DNA of 64,000 nucleotides, taken from Deinococcus aetherius. Lineage in GTDB: Bacteria; Deinococcota; Deinococci; Deinococcales; Deinococcaceae. A program made the translations under genes and the position numbers. This document shows, piece after piece, positions 1-11,274 of the stretch. The stretch's first letter is position 1. Every line of letters begins with the position of its first letter. The notes beneath the pieces are model-generated. The model was not told the DNA's origin. It searched no databases and saw only the letters and a list, made by a program, of their open reading frames with translations. The DNA lies in assembly GCF_025997855.1 (NCBI RefSeq), contig NZ_AP026560.1, positions 2,433,501 to 2,497,500 on the forward strand. Reading direction: 5' to 3'.

Positions 1-141
1 GTGCCCGCCGCCGGGGTGATCCTCCAGTGCGTGATCGGCTGGGTGCTCGCCCACGCGATGCTGGAGAAGTTCGGGGGTGACACCCTGCCCGAGTTGCAGG
101 AGCGGGTGGCGGCGGCGCGGGCCTACGTGCAGGCGTACTAG
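1..141 (+). CDS. aroC: Chorismate synthase, C-terminal end (partial)
   Basis: The last 46 residues of an ORF running in from before the window, ending at TAG 139-141. The segment (PAAGVI, then [10 protein letters not shown]) matches the conserved C-terminal helix of chorismate synthase, which converts EPSP to chorismate using reduced FMN. It lies just upstream of aroK and aroB, which supports an aromatic amino acid cluster. The catalytic part is outside the window, so only identity by tail and context can be given. Confidence 0.75.
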   Translation: MPAAGVILQCVIGWVLAHAMLEKFGGDTLPELQERVAAARAYVQAY

Positions 142-274
142 GGAGCCCGGTGTCGTCGCCGCTGGCGGAGCGAGTGGAGGCGGGCCTGGAAGCGTACCTT
201 GCGCACCCGGAACCTCCCGAGGACGTGGCCCATGGGCAGAGTGTGGCGGTCACGCTCAGAGGCGGGCTTTCCAC

Positions 275-280
275 TAGACT
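275..280 (+). promoter_or_regulatory. -10 hexamer for aroK
   Basis: TAGACT ends 7 nt before the ATG at 288. This spacing places transcription start on or next to the start codon and favours 288 over the upstream in-frame start at 150. Confidence 0.6.
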
Positions 281-287
281 GTCCCCC

Positions 288-1915
<1,628 letters not shown>

Positions 1916-1917
<2 letters not shown>

Positions 1918-1976
1918 TGGTCCGTGGTGAGTGGAAAAGACGCGGCCCACGGACCACTCATCACTTCCCACTCACC
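1916..1976. repeat. Heptad-built inverted repeat between aroB and aroQ
   Basis: A perfect 12-bp inverted repeat (1916-1927 with 1947-1958) is interleaved with a second 9-bp one (1926-1934 with 1968-1976). The left arm consists of 7-nt units with a GTGG core. There is no T-run, so it is not an obvious terminator. Related elements occur at 16764, 22233, 42364 and 60328. Confidence 0.6.
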
Positions 1977-1980
1977 CTGT

Positions 1981-1986
1981 TACGCT
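1981..1986 (+). promoter_or_regulatory. -10 hexamer for aroQ
   Basis: TACGCT lies 6 nt before the ATG at 1993, giving aroQ its own promoter inside the cluster and selecting this start over 1924. Confidence 0.6.
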
Positions 1987-1992
1987 TCCCCC

Positions 1993-2424
1993 ATGCTGCT
2001 CGTCCTGAACGGCCCCAACCTCAACCGCCTCGGCCTGCGGGAGCCGGGCGTGTACGGCTCGCAGACGCTCGAAGACCTCGAACGCCTGTGCGAGGGGTGG
2101 GGGGCGGAACTCAGCGTCACCGTCACCTGCCGCCAGAGCAACTTCGAGGGCCAACTGCTCGAATGGGTCCACGAGGCGCAGGAGCAGGGCTTTGCGGGCA
2201 TCGTGATCAATCCCGGCGCCCTCACCCACTATTCCTACGCGCTGCGCGACGCCATCGCCGGGCAGCCCCTCCCCGTGGTCGAGGTCCACATCAGCAACGT
2301 GGACGCGCGGGAGGAGTTCCGGCACAGGTCGGTCACCGCCGCCGTGTGCCGGGGCAAGATCAGCGGCCTGGGCTTTCTGGGCTACCGCCTGGCGATGGAG
2401 GCCCTGACGGAGGGCGGCACGTGA
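1993..2424 (+). CDS. aroQ: 3-dehydroquinate dehydratase, type II
   Basis: A 143-residue dodecamer-type dehydratase that converts dehydroquinate to dehydroshikimate. The N-terminal LVLNGPNLNRLGLREPGVYG carries the catalytic Tyr and Arg loop, NPGALTHYSYALRDA holds the catalytic Asn, and VEVHISN has the catalytic His. Length matches the family exactly from the ATG at 1993. Its TGA overlaps the GTG of the following esterase by 4 bp. Confidence 0.95.
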   Translation: MLLVLNGPNLNRLGLREPGVYGSQTLEDLERLCEGWGAELSVTVTCRQSNFEGQLLEWVHEAQEQGFAGIVINPGALTHYSYALRDAIAGQPLPVVEVHISNVDAREEFRHRSVTAAVCRGKISGLGFLGYRLAMEALTEGGT

Positions 2425-3239
2425 GCTGGCGCCCCTACGCGGCGAGGCCGGACAGCACGGTCACAGGCACCCTGCTCCAGTGGGAGGGGGTAGGCGACGC
2501 GAACCACGCCCCGCGCACCCTGCTCGCCTGGCTGCCGCCCTCTTACGACACAGACCCGAACCGCCGCTACCCGGTCGTCTACTTCCACGACGGCCAGAAC
2601 GTCTTCGACGCGGCCACGAGCAACAGCGGCGAGTGGGGGGCGGACGAGACGTTGACCGAGTTGGCGGCGCGGGGAGTGGAGGCCATCGCGGTCGGCATTC
2701 CCCACGGCGGCGAGCGGAGATTCCACGAGTACAGCGCGTCGCCCAACCCGGAGTTGACAGGCACGGCGGACGGGGGCGGTGCGGACGACTACGTCACCTT
2801 TCTGGTGGGTACGGTCAAACCGGCTGTGGACGGCCACTTCCGCACTCTTCCCGGCCCGGGCAGCACGGTCGTCATCGGTTCCAGCATGGGGGGTCTGGTC
2901 AGCCTGCACGCCCTGCTCACCCGCCCGGACGTGTTTGGGCACGCCGGGGTGATGAGTCCGGCGTTCTGGACTGCGCCCGCCCAGTCCTTTACTCGCGTCC
3001 AGACCAGCCCCACCCCAACCGGGCGCATCTGGCTCGACATCGGCGGCCGGGAGGGCCCCGAAGAGCCCGAGCTGATGCGTGCCTACTGGCGAGACGCCCA
3101 CGCCATGCGCGACCTGCTGCTCGAAAAGGGCATGGGCGAGCAGTTATGCTTCGTGGCCGAGCCGGAGGGCATCCACCACGAGAGCGCGTGGGCGCGGCGG
3201 TTGCTGGGGGCGCTGGAGTTTTTGCTTGGAGACGGGTGA
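2421..3239 (+). CDS. Putative esterase (alpha/beta hydrolase, esterase D type)
   Basis: A 272-residue alpha/beta hydrolase of the putative-esterase family that includes enterochelin esterase and esterase D. The segment YPVVYFHDGQN forms the oxyanion-side strand, GSSMGG carries the nucleophile Ser155, and the C-terminal GIHHESAW supplies the likely catalytic His. No signal peptide is visible, so it is probably cytoplasmic. The GTG start overlaps the aroQ stop (GTGA), and the next gene begins 1 bp after its stop. The substrate cannot be inferred; the link to shikimate genes may be only transcriptional. Confidence 0.75.
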   Translation: MSWRPYAARPDSTVTGTLLQWEGVGDANHAPRTLLAWLPPSYDTDPNRRYPVVYFHDGQNVFDAATSNSGEWGADETLTELAARGVEAIAVGIPHGGERRFHEYSASPNPELTGTADGGGADDYVTFLVGTVKPAVDGHFRTLPGPGSTVVIGSSMGGLVSLHALLTRPDVFGHAGVMSPAFWTAPAQSFTRVQTSPTPTGRIWLDIGGREGPEEPELMRAYWRDAHAMRDLLLEKGMGEQLCFVAEPEGIHHESAWARRLLGALEFLLGDG

Positions 3240-3240
3240 G

Positions 3241-3822
3241 ATGGCGAGTGGACTGAGCAACAAATTGACAGGGCAGATCGGCGAGTTTCTGGTTTGCGCT
3301 GAACTTGGGAGACAGCTTGATCTGGTAGCCACCCCCTTCGCTGGAAACGTGCCTGCCTTCGACCTGCTGGTGGCGGACGAACAGTGCCGTTGCATCCCCG
3401 TCCAGGTCAAGGCGGCGAGAGGACCCCAATGGTTGTCTCCTGCAAACAACTGGATCAATCTGGAGGTTGTCGGCAACAGGCAGGTGGACCACGGCGACCG
3501 GAAGCTCGACCACCCGAACTTGATCTACGTCTTCGTCGCCATCGCGGGTAAGAACGCCGCAGAAACGGAGGACGCGAAAGATCGTTTTTTTGTCCTCACC
3601 CAACAGGACGTGCAGAACATCATGGCCCCGGCGTATCGGGCCTACATGGAAGAGCGCAAGGAACCCTGGCGTCGTCCTCGCAACCCTGCCTCTTTCGACG
3701 CGCGCCTGAATGCCTCGCAGTTGCAGGAGGGAGGTTTTGAGGACAACTGGGACCTCGTTCGGCGCCAGCTTGAGGCGCAGACTTCACCCTCACTGCCCTT
3801 GCCCCCCTCCCCCCTGCCCTGA
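3241..3822 (+). CDS. PD-(D/E)XK nuclease-like protein
   Basis: A 193-residue protein. The N-terminal half reads as a restriction-endonuclease-like core: GQIGEFLV supplies an early Glu, FDLLV an acidic residue after a beta strand, and VQVKA a (Q/E)xK motif. This is the spacing expected of PD-(D/E)XK nucleases. Codon use is visibly less GC-rich than its neighbours, suggesting acquisition. It starts 1 bp after the esterase stop, so it is probably co-transcribed. The C-terminal 60 residues are unrecognised. Substrate unknown; it could also be a catalytically inactive DNA-binding relative. Confidence 0.5.
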   Translation: MASGLSNKLTGQIGEFLVCAELGRQLDLVATPFAGNVPAFDLLVADEQCRCIPVQVKAARGPQWLSPANNWINLEVVGNRQVDHGDRKLDHPNLIYVFVAIAGKNAAETEDAKDRFFVLTQQDVQNIMAPAYRAYMEERKEPWRRPRNPASFDARLNASQLQEGGFEDNWDLVRRQLEAQTSPSLPLPPSPLP

Positions 3823-3828
3823 TACACT
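3799..3828 (+). promoter_or_regulatory. Promoter of rplM-rpsI
   Basis: TTGCCC (3799-3804) and TACACT (3823-3828) are separated by 18 nt and overlap the end of the preceding gene. Transcription from here leaves a leader of about 115 nt before the rplM GTG, with a small hairpin at 3867-3879. Confidence 0.6.
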
Positions 3829-3950
3829 CGCTAACGGTGTTTCGCGCTTGGTAGGGCCGGAACGTTCGGGAGGCTCCCGGAGGCGCACGCAGACCTTTCC
3901 CCCGAGGTGCGGGGCGCACTCGCAGCCAAATTCCCCCCACGAGGCAAGAC

Positions 3951-4376
<426 letters not shown>

Positions 4377-4378
4377 CC

Positions 4379-4771
<393 letters not shown>

Positions 4772-4789
4772 ACAAGCGCGGCCAGCAAG

Positions 4790-4823
4790 AACTCCCTTCC
4801 AGGTTGGAAGGGAGTTTTCTTTT
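4790..4823 (+). terminator. Intrinsic terminator after rpsI
   Basis: A perfect 11-bp stem (4790-4800 with 4806-4816), a 5-nt loop and a T-rich tail (4815-4823). Confidence 0.9.
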
Positions 4824-4916
4824 GCCGGACGAGCTGGGATGTGCCGCCAGCCTTCATCGAACCTTCATTCTTTTGGAGAGGCGGACATCTGCGGGGGTGG
4901 ACGCTTCCCCAGCCTC

Positions 4917-4922
4917 TACGCT
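4917..4922 (+). promoter_or_regulatory. -10 hexamer for the lipoprotein gene at 4931
   Basis: TACGCT lies 8 nt before the ATG at 4931, placing that start directly at the transcript 5' end and excluding the longer frame from 4841. Confidence 0.55.
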
Positions 4923-4930
4923 GTGAGGAT

Positions 4931-5701
4931 ATGCAAAAGCTCAAACGGTCTGCCCTCGGCACCCTCCTTCTCGGCGGCCTGATGACGGCCTGCACCAACA
5001 CGGTCACCCCGACGGCGACTCCGACGGCGATCAACGGCACGGTCGGCGGCTGGACGGGCGGGGCGGGTACGGTCAGCCTTCAGGAGGGCTCCAAGCTGCT
5101 CAGCAGCGCGGCGCTGAACAGCAACGGGACTTTCCAGCTGGCACTTCCGGCCGCGTCGGCGGTCACGCCGTATCTGACTTCGATCAGCAGCGTCACCTTC
5201 GAGGAGACGGGGTGCAAGGGGAGCCTGACCGTCAGCGATCAAAGTGCGCGGGCCTACGCCGTGGCGAGTCTGACGGCAACGGCGGGCGGCAACAGCCAGA
5301 CCATCCTGCCCGTGAGCTACGCCCAGTCCTCGACCCCCACCCAGGTCAGCGCAACCGCCGAGGCCCGATTCTGGGTCTATGCCGACCGCGACGTGAACCT
5401 GAGCGGCAGCCTGAACTGCACCTCCACACAACCCGGCGTGACGTTCGACGGGAAGCTGACGGCGAACGCCCGCCTGCACACCGGCTGGAACATCCTGAAG
5501 GCCAGCGCAGCCCTCACGTCCAACCCCCAGGGCACCAGCAGCAGTCTGACCCTCACCCTGGAAAATACGCCCGACAGCGCCTCGTTCTGGATCAGCGAGG
5601 GCCAGGGCGCCCTCCCCGGTATCGGCAGCATTGGCAATAGCGCCAGTGATCAGGCCACGCTGCTCGACCGGCTGGCCAAGATGGTGCCGTTCCAGAAGTA
5701 G
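4931..5701 (+). CDS. Secreted lipoprotein of unknown function
   Basis: A 256-residue protein with a short basic N-terminus, a hydrophobic stretch and a lipobox ending LMTAC (Cys near residue 18), indicating lipid anchoring outside the inner membrane. The mature part is rich in Ser, Thr, Gly and Ala with alternating hydrophobic residues, suggesting an all-beta fold. Two cysteines, near residues 97 and 162, could form a disulphide. No catalytic motif was recognised. It stands alone between two strong terminators. Confidence 0.7.
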   Translation: MQKLKRSALGTLLLGGLMTACTNTVTPTATPTAINGTVGGWTGGAGTVSLQEGSKLLSSAALNSNGTFQLALPAASAVTPYLTSISSVTFEETGCKGSLTVSDQSARAYAVASLTATAGGNSQTILPVSYAQSSTPTQVSATAEARFWVYADRDVNLSGSLNCTSTQPGVTFDGKLTANARLHTGWNILKASAALTSNPQGTSSSLTLTLENTPDSASFWISEGQGALPGIGSIGNSASDQATLLDRLAKMVPFQK

Positions 5702-5720
5702 GGCCAGAACTCCATTGCCG

Positions 5721-5764
5721 ACAGGGCCGCCGCATTCCAACACCAGGAAATGCGGCGGCCCTGT
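5721..5764. terminator. Bidirectional terminator between convergent genes
   Basis: A perfect 16-bp inverted repeat (5721-5736 with 5749-5764) with a 12-nt loop lies exactly between the stops of the lipoprotein gene (+) and the NfeD gene (-). The T-runs are short, so its strength comes from the stem. Confidence 0.7.
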
Positions 5765-5779
5765 CTCGGTGCCCTGCCC

Positions 5780-6244
5780 TCAGCCCCGCCGATCCGCCGC
5801 CTCCACCTCCAGCGTCGTCCCCTCCGCGCCCACGACCAGCACCCGGCTCCCGGTGGGGAGGTCGGGCCCGGTCGCGCGCCATTCGCTGTCCCCGACCCGG
5901 ACACGGCCCACGCCGTTCACGATGGGGGCAGTGACGGTCACAGTGCGCCCCAGGAAGCGCGCCGACCCGACGTTGAGGGCGTCACCCGCCTCGCTGCCCC
6001 CCGGGAGGCGGCTGACATAGCGGCGCCCGATCAAGAAGGCGGCCACGCTGAGCGCCGCGAAGAGCAGGAGTTGCAGGGCGACGGGCAGCGGGAGCACGAA
6101 GACGACGAGACCCAGCGTGAAGGCGGCGAGGGCCAGCCACACGAAGAGCACGCCCGGCGCCAGGAGTTCCAGCAGAAGCAGTAGGGCGCCCAGCACCCAC
6201 CAGTGCCAGGGCTCTACCCGGGCCAGGCTGGGCAGCCAGTCCAC
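5780..6244 (-). CDS. NfeD-like membrane protein
   Basis: A 154-residue protein with three or four closely packed transmembrane segments in the first 75 residues and a C-terminal beta-rich soluble domain containing GRTVTVTAPIVNGVGRVRVGDSEWRA. This is the short NfeD (YbbK/YuaF) architecture with an OB-fold tail. It starts 2 bp after the SPFH gene stop. NfeD and SPFH proteins are typically paired and act together in membrane microdomain organisation or membrane protein quality control. Confidence 0.85.
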   Translation of the reverse strand: MDWLPSLARVEPWHWWVLGALLLLLELLAPGVLFVWLALAAFTLGLVVFVLPLPVALQLLLFAALSVAAFLIGRRYVSRLPGGSEAGDALNVGSARFLGRTVTVTAPIVNGVGRVRVGDSEWRATGPDLPTGSRVLVVGAEGTTLEVEAADRRG

Positions 6245-6246
6245 CG

Positions 6247-7221
6247 TCAGGACCTCCGGGGGCCGCTCAGGACCGGGCTCTCGATCTTGCCGAGGCTATT
6301 CATGCTGTTTCCGGGGCTGAAGGCCTCACGTGCCACCTCCGCGATGCCCTGAAGGCTGCCGAGGATGCTCGTGGCCTCGACGGGCAGGATCAGCGTCTTC
6401 TGGTTGGGGGCGGTGGCGATCTCCTTGAGCGCGTCCACGTACCGCTGAGCGATGAAGTAGTTGATGGCCTGGACATTGCCCGCCGCGATGGCCTCGCTGA
6501 CCATGCGGGTCGCCTCCGCTTCGGCCTGGGCACTGCGCTCACGGGCCTCGGCCTCCAGGAAGGCAGCCTGGCGGCGGCCCTCGGCGTTCAGGATCTCGGC
6601 CTGCTTTTCGCCCTCGGCCTTGAGGATGGCGGCTTGCCGGAAGCCCTCGGCGTCGAGGATGTTGGCCCGCTTCTCGCGCTCGGCCTTCATCTGGCGGGCC
6701 ATGCTCGCCACCAGATCGGCGGGCGGGCGGATGTCCTTGACCTCGATGCGGGTGGCCTTGACCCCCCACGGCTCGGTCGCCTCGTCCACCACCATCAGCA
6801 GGCGGGCGTTGATCTGGTCGCGGTTGGAGAGCAGCTCGTCGAGGTCCATGCTGCCCATCACCGTGCGGATGTTCGTCATGGTGAGGTTGAGGGTCGCCTG
6901 CTCCAGATTACGGACCTCGTAGCTCGCCTTCGCGGCGTCGAGGACCTGATAGAACACCACGCCGTCCACGGTGACGAGGGCGTTGTCCTTGGTGATGACC
7001 TCCTGCGAGGGCACGTCGAGGACCTGCTCCATCATGTTGACCCGGCGGCCCACCCGGTCGATGTAGGGGATGATCAGGTTGAGGCCCGGCTTGAGGGTGC
7101 GCTGGAATTTGCCGAACCGTTCCTGGGTCCACTCGAAGCCCTGCGGCACGCTCTTGACGCCCGCGAGCAGGGTCACGATGACGAGCAGCACGAGCACGCT
7201 GACGAGGATGAGTACGCCCAT
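6247..7221 (-). CDS. SPFH/band 7 (stomatin-like) membrane protein
   Basis: A 324-residue protein with one N-terminal transmembrane helix (residues 2-20), then the SPFH domain ([40 protein letters not shown]). A long Ala/Glu-rich coiled coil follows (roughly residues 175-245, repeated AEGxxQAAxLxAEG units). It matches QmcA/stomatin-type scaffolds that assemble into membrane oligomers. It is first in the pair with nfeD and diverges from the ABC ATPase gene. Confidence 0.9.
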   Translation of the reverse strand: MGVLILVSVLVLLVIVTLLAGVKSVPQGFEWTQERFGKFQRTLKPGLNLIIPYIDRVGRRVNMMEQVLDVPSQEVITKDNALVTVDGVVFYQVLDAAKASYEVRNLEQATLNLTMTNIRTVMGSMDLDELLSNRDQINARLLMVVDEATEPWGVKATRIEVKDIRPPADLVASMARQMKAEREKRANILDAEGFRQAAILKAEGEKQAEILNAEGRRQAAFLEAEARERSAQAEAEATRMVSEAIAAGNVQAINYFIAQRYVDALKEIATAPNQKTLILPVEATSILGSLQGIAEVAREAFSPGNSMNSLGKIESPVLSGPRRS

Positions 7222-7276
7222 AGGTTGTCGCCTCCTGTCTTCCCTTACGCGGGGGCGGGGGCCCGGGTTCCCGCTC

Positions 7277-7282
7277 TACACT
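7277..7282 (+). promoter_or_regulatory. -10 hexamer for the double ABC ATPase gene
   Basis: TACACT lies 8 nt before the ATG at 7291, in the short divergent gap with the SPFH gene. Confidence 0.55.
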
Positions 7283-7290
7283 CGGCGGCG

Positions 7291-8703
7291 ATGACGGGAC
7301 CGCTGGTGGAACTCAGGGACGTGACGGTCCGGGCGGGCGGGCGAACGCTGCTGGAGGGGGTGACGTTGTGCCTGCAACCTGGAGAGGCCCTGCGGCTCAG
7401 TGGGCCGAACGGTGGCGGCAAGACCACGCTGCTGCGGCTGCTGGCGGGCGAGGTTGCCCCGGTGAGTGGGGAACGCGTCTACCGGCTGGGGGGTGAAACG
7501 CGGCGGTCGGCGGTCCAGGCGAGAAGAACCCTCTCCGTCGTCGGCCCGGACGCCGAGGCCTTCTACCTCACCCGCGAGTGGGCCCAGACCGTGCACGACG
7601 TGCTCCTGGCGGGCTTCGAGGGGGACGCGCTGCGGCTGTGGGAGGCCACGCCCGAAGCCTCGGCACGACTGGAGGAAGTCACGTTGTTGACGGGGGTTGA
7701 ATCCTTCATGAGCCGCGACTTCCGCACCCTCAGCCACGGGCAGCGGCGGCGGGTGGTCCTGGCCCGTGCCCTGATGCCGCGCCCCGAGGCCATGCTCCTC
7801 GACGAATTCACCGACGGGCTGAGCGGGAAGGCGAGAGCGGAACTGGGCCGCGTGCTGGTGAGGGTGCATGAGGTAGGCGTCGCCGTCGTGCTCGCCACGC
7901 ATCGGCCGGAGGAGGCGCCTCCCCTCCCCTGGCGGACGCTGCATGTCAGTGGAGGAAGGGTGACGGCGGAGGGGGGGGCTCAGTCCGAAACGGACGAGGC
8001 CACGCACCTTCCTCCTCCCCCCGGCTCCGGCGACCTCGTGCGGCTGCGGGACGCGCGGGTCTACCGCAACGGCCACCTCGCCCTCGGCCCGCTCGACTGG
8101 ACGTGGGAGGCGGGGCAGCACTGGCTCGTCACTGGAGAGAACGGCAGCGGCAAGAGCACCCTCGCCCGCCTGATCGCCGGGGAGTTCCACCCGGCGCTGG
8201 GCGGCACGGTGGAGCGGCCCTACCTCGCCCGCGACCTGCTGACGGCCCGGCGGCGCACGATAGGGCTGGTGAGCGCCGAGGTCGGCATCCGGCAGCGCCG
8301 CGAGTGGACGGGGCGGGACGTGATCGGAAGCGCGTGGGGCGGGACGGAGGGCTTCGCTCCCGACCTCACGCCGGAGCAGGCCGGGCGGGTGGACACCCTC
8401 GCCGCGCACCTCGGCGTCACCGACCTCCTCACCCGCAATGCCGAGACGCTCTCGCAGGGGCAACTGCGGCGCCTGCTCCTTGCCCGCTCGGTTGCACACT
8501 CTCCCCGCCTCCTGATCCTCGACGAGGGGCTGGACTTTCTGGACGTGGGGGCACGCGCCGCCTTTCTCACGCTGCTGCCGGGGCTCGCCCGGAACGGCAC
8601 GCACGTTATGGTGATCGCGCACCGCCCTGCGGACGCGCCGCCCGGCCTGACCCACCACCTTCACCTCGACGGCGGGCGGAAGGTGTTCAGCCGTCCCCTC
8701 TAA
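7291..8703 (+). CDS. Duplicated ABC ATPase, ModF/PhrA-like
   Basis: A 470-residue protein with two ABC nucleotide-binding domains and no membrane segment. Domain 1 has Walker A GPNGGGKTT, signature LSHGQ and Walker B AMLLDEF. Domain 2 has Walker A GENGSGKST, signature LSQGQ and Walker B LLILDEG. The tandem layout without a partner permease resembles ModF (PhrA), a poorly understood cytoplasmic ATPase. The frame is open far upstream, but the promoter hexamer and domain start both point to 7291. It ends with a 17-bp convergent overlap with the HAD gene. Confidence 0.8.
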   Translation: MTGPLVELRDVTVRAGGRTLLEGVTLCLQPGEALRLSGPNGGGKTTLLRLLAGEVAPVSGERVYRLGGETRRSAVQARRTLSVVGPDAEAFYLTREWAQTVHDVLLAGFEGDALRLWEATPEASARLEEVTLLTGVESFMSRDFRTLSHGQRRRVVLARALMPRPEAMLLDEFTDGLSGKARAELGRVLVRVHEVGVAVVLATHRPEEAPPLPWRTLHVSGGRVTAEGGAQSETDEATHLPPPPGSGDLVRLRDARVYRNGHLALGPLDWTWEAGQHWLVTGENGSGKSTLARLIAGEFHPALGGTVERPYLARDLLTARRRTIGLVSAEVGIRQRREWTGRDVIGSAWGGTEGFAPDLTPEQAGRVDTLAAHLGVTDLLTRNAETLSQGQLRRLLLARSVAHSPRLLILDEGLDFLDVGARAAFLTLLPGLARNGTHVMVIAHRPADAPPGLTHHLHLDGGRKVFSRPL

Positions 8704-9520
8704 CCTGCTGGGGTTCCGAGGTCTTCTCTAACCGGTCGGCCAGCGCGTCGAGGAATGTTCCCAGCGCCTCGGGGGAGGCCACCCGCGCGTGGGCGTGGCG
8801 GGCGAGGAGGGGCAGGCTGCCGAGCTGCACGGCGTACCCGGCGAGTTCGAGCATCGCCTCGTCGTTGTCGCTGTCCCCGAAGGCAACCGTGCGCTCCAGG
8901 GGGATGTCCAGCGCCCCCGCGATCAGGGTCAGGGCCGCCCCCTTGTGCGCGCCGACCGGGGTGACGGTCAGGAAGTGGTCGTAGGGGGGCTGGGCGCCCG
9001 TGAGCACGAGGCTGGGGTGTTTGTCCCGCAGGCGGGCGGCGAAGTCCCTCACGCCGGGGTGGTAGAAGCCGACCTTGAGCACGCCGTCGGTCGGAGCCTC
9101 GGCAAGCGGGCGCCAGGAGCGGAGTTGCATCCACGGCTCGGGCTCGCGGCCCGGCGGGAGGTCGATATACAGGGTGTCCGGCGTGAAGACGACGACGCGG
9201 GCGTCCTCCAGCTCATGCGCGAGCACCGCCTCCAGCTCGACGGGGGTGAAACGGGCCTCGGCGCGGAGTTCACCGCCGATCTCGATGCGCCCGCCGTTGT
9301 TGGAGGCGATGGCGTCGGGCTGCACGGCGTCGCGCACGGGGCGAGGGGCGGTGTCGCGGCCGGTGATGATCGCCACCCTCGCGCCCAGTTCCCGCAGCCG
9401 CGCCAGGGCGTCCACGCTCGCGGGGGGCACCTCGCGGCCCTGGTCGGGGATCAGGGTGCCGTCGAGGTCGAAGGCGAGGAGGAGCGGCAATTCGGCGGGG
9501 AGGAGGCGGGGCGTGGTCAC
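8687..9520 (-). CDS. HAD-superfamily (Cof-type) phosphatase
   Basis: A 277-residue cytoplasmic phosphatase. Motif I is FDLDGTLI (nucleophile Asp), motif II is the IITGR segment, motif III uses the Lys in AHKGAAL, and motif IV is FGDSDND. The roughly 100-residue insert between motifs II and III is the type C2 cap of the Cof/YidA subfamily, which hydrolyses sugar phosphates and related small molecules. The exact substrate is not readable. GTG start at 9520. Confidence 0.85.
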   Translation of the reverse strand: MTTPRLLPAELPLLLAFDLDGTLIPDQGREVPPASVDALARLRELGARVAIITGRDTAPRPVRDAVQPDAIASNNGGRIEIGGELRAEARFTPVELEAVLAHELEDARVVVFTPDTLYIDLPPGREPEPWMQLRSWRPLAEAPTDGVLKVGFYHPGVRDFAARLRDKHPSLVLTGAQPPYDHFLTVTPVGAHKGAALTLIAGALDIPLERTVAFGDSDNDEAMLELAGYAVQLGSLPLLARHAHARVASPEALGTFLDALADRLEKTSEPQQVRGDG

Positions 9521-9527
9521 GCGGGGC

Positions 9528-9533
9528 AGCCTA
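9528..9533 (-). promoter_or_regulatory. -10 hexamer for the HAD phosphatase
   Basis: On the minus strand TAGGCT lies 7 nt before the GTG at 9520. Confidence 0.55.
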
Positions 9534-9595
9534 GCAAGCCTTTCCCGTGAGGGAACGTGAGGGAGGGGCGAAGGCTGAGGTCAAAGAAAGAGGCC

Positions 9596-9623
9596 AAAGA
9601 AAACCGCCCACCGTCGCGGGCGG
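9596..9623 (-). terminator. Intrinsic terminator after rplS
   Basis: On the minus strand a GC stem (9618-9623 with 9604-9609, 8-nt loop) is followed by a T-rich tail, 22 bp past the rplS stop. Confidence 0.7.
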
Positions 9624-9645
9624 GCGGGCAGAGACGGGGATGAGC

Positions 9646-10131
<486 letters not shown>

Positions 10132-10238
10132 CTTGTTCTCCTTCGCCAGCGGACCGCCCCACAGTCCCGGCTCGACCGGGCAGAGACGTTCTTGGCCTGA
10201 TGTGCGGCTCCCGCACTGCGGCGGGGCGAACCTGGGGA

Positions 10239-10267
10239 GTATAGCCGCCCTGGCGCCCGGACCTCAA
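10239..10267 (-). promoter_or_regulatory. Promoter of rplS
   Basis: On the minus strand TTGAGG (10262-10267) and TATACT (10239-10244) are separated by 17 nt. The predicted start near 10232 gives a leader of about 100 nt, unlike the leaderless genes nearby. Confidence 0.8.
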
Positions 10268-10383
10268 GGGGCACGCCCCGGCGGCTTTACCCTGCCCTTA
10301 TCCAATCACGGCAGAGCCTGAGTTTCCCCGCTCCTGGACCTGTCTGCCCCAGATCACTTTTCTCACGATGTGGCGCAGGCAAC

Positions 10384-11178
10384 ATGCTGCCTGTGGACGG
10401 ATCGGCCGAGAAGAGGGACGCCCTGCTGGCGAGCGCGCGGCAGGCGGTGGGCGAGCACCGTCGCCGGGTGGCGGAGGCGCGGGCGCGGGAACACGTGGGG
10501 GCGGCGGGTTGGGCGCAGACGAGCATGCTGGAGGCGATCATCCGGGCGGGGCGTGAGGGTTCGGCGGCGGTGGACGCGCTGCGGCAGGTGGTGTCCCTGA
10601 CGACCGAGCAGGTGCGGACGCTGCCGCTGGGGGCGCCCGGCGAGGCCCGCGAGGTCCACGCGCAGGCCCTCTCCGAGATCGTGCACAGCGGTGAGGAGCA
10701 GATCAGCGCCGCCGAGGCCCTGGACGACCTGGTGTGCCACGCGCTCGCCGAGGTGACGCGCACGCCCGTGGCCGAGGTGAACGTGCAGGCCCTGCGCCGG
10801 ATTCACGAGTGGTTGCAGGGGCAGGTCGGCGCCCTGGAGACGATCACCGGGTCGGCGCGGGCCCAGGCTGACACCCTCGAACAGATCAGCCGCCTGGAAC
10901 GGGTGAGTGCCGAGCACCAGGAGCGGGTGGAGGCCACCCGGCACCTCAGCGCCCGGGAGCGGGTGCAGGTGCTGGGAGACCTGGGCGAGGAGGTCGTGGG
11001 GCGCATCGCGGAACTCGACGAGGCCAACGCGCACCAGCTTGACGCCCTGGGCCGCATCGGGGAGGCGGTCGTCGAGAAGGTGGCGGAGACGGGGACCACC
11101 CCCTCCCAGCAGGTCCAGGCCCTCGAAGCCCTCGCCCAGGCCGTGCAGGACAAGGCCGAGGAGTTGCGGGAACGCTGA
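10384..11178 (+). CDS. Uncharacterised all-helical, coiled-coil protein
   Basis: A 264-residue acidic protein almost entirely of Ala, Glu, Gln, Leu, Arg and Val with no signal peptide or membrane segment. Short amphipathic units recur (for example QALSEIVHSGEEQI, QALRRIHEWLQGQV, QLDALGRIGEAVVEKV), suggesting a repeated helical hairpin or coiled coil. No enzymatic motif is present and I do not recognise the family. It is transcribed alone, divergently from rplS. The start is chosen at the first ATG; no clear ribosome site or -10 is visible. Confidence 0.6.
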   Translation: MLPVDGSAEKRDALLASARQAVGEHRRRVAEARAREHVGAAGWAQTSMLEAIIRAGREGSAAVDALRQVVSLTTEQVRTLPLGAPGEAREVHAQALSEIVHSGEEQISAAEALDDLVCHALAEVTRTPVAEVNVQALRRIHEWLQGQVGALETITGSARAQADTLEQISRLERVSAEHQERVEATRHLSARERVQVLGDLGEEVVGRIAELDEANAHQLDALGRIGEAVVEKVAETGTTPSQQVQALEALAQAVQDKAEELRER

Positions 11179-11262
11179 GCCGACGCTGGGCCCCACGAGG
11201 CGCGGCCCCGTCACTTCCCTCCTTGTCTACCCCTGCGCACCTTTCCTCCCCCGCCCCGCGCC

Positions 11263-11268
11263 TATCCT
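11263..11268 (+). promoter_or_regulatory. -10 hexamer upstream of the ilvA leader
   Basis: TATCCT lies 6 nt before an ATG at 11275, the spacing seen for leaderless genes, and 130 nt before ilvA itself. Confidence 0.5.
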
Positions 11269-11274
11269 CCGGGC

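Noticed and set aside
6634..7290. Extension of the double ABC ATPase upstream to 6634
   Set aside because: It reads antisense through the SPFH gene; the -10 hexamer and domain start support 7291.
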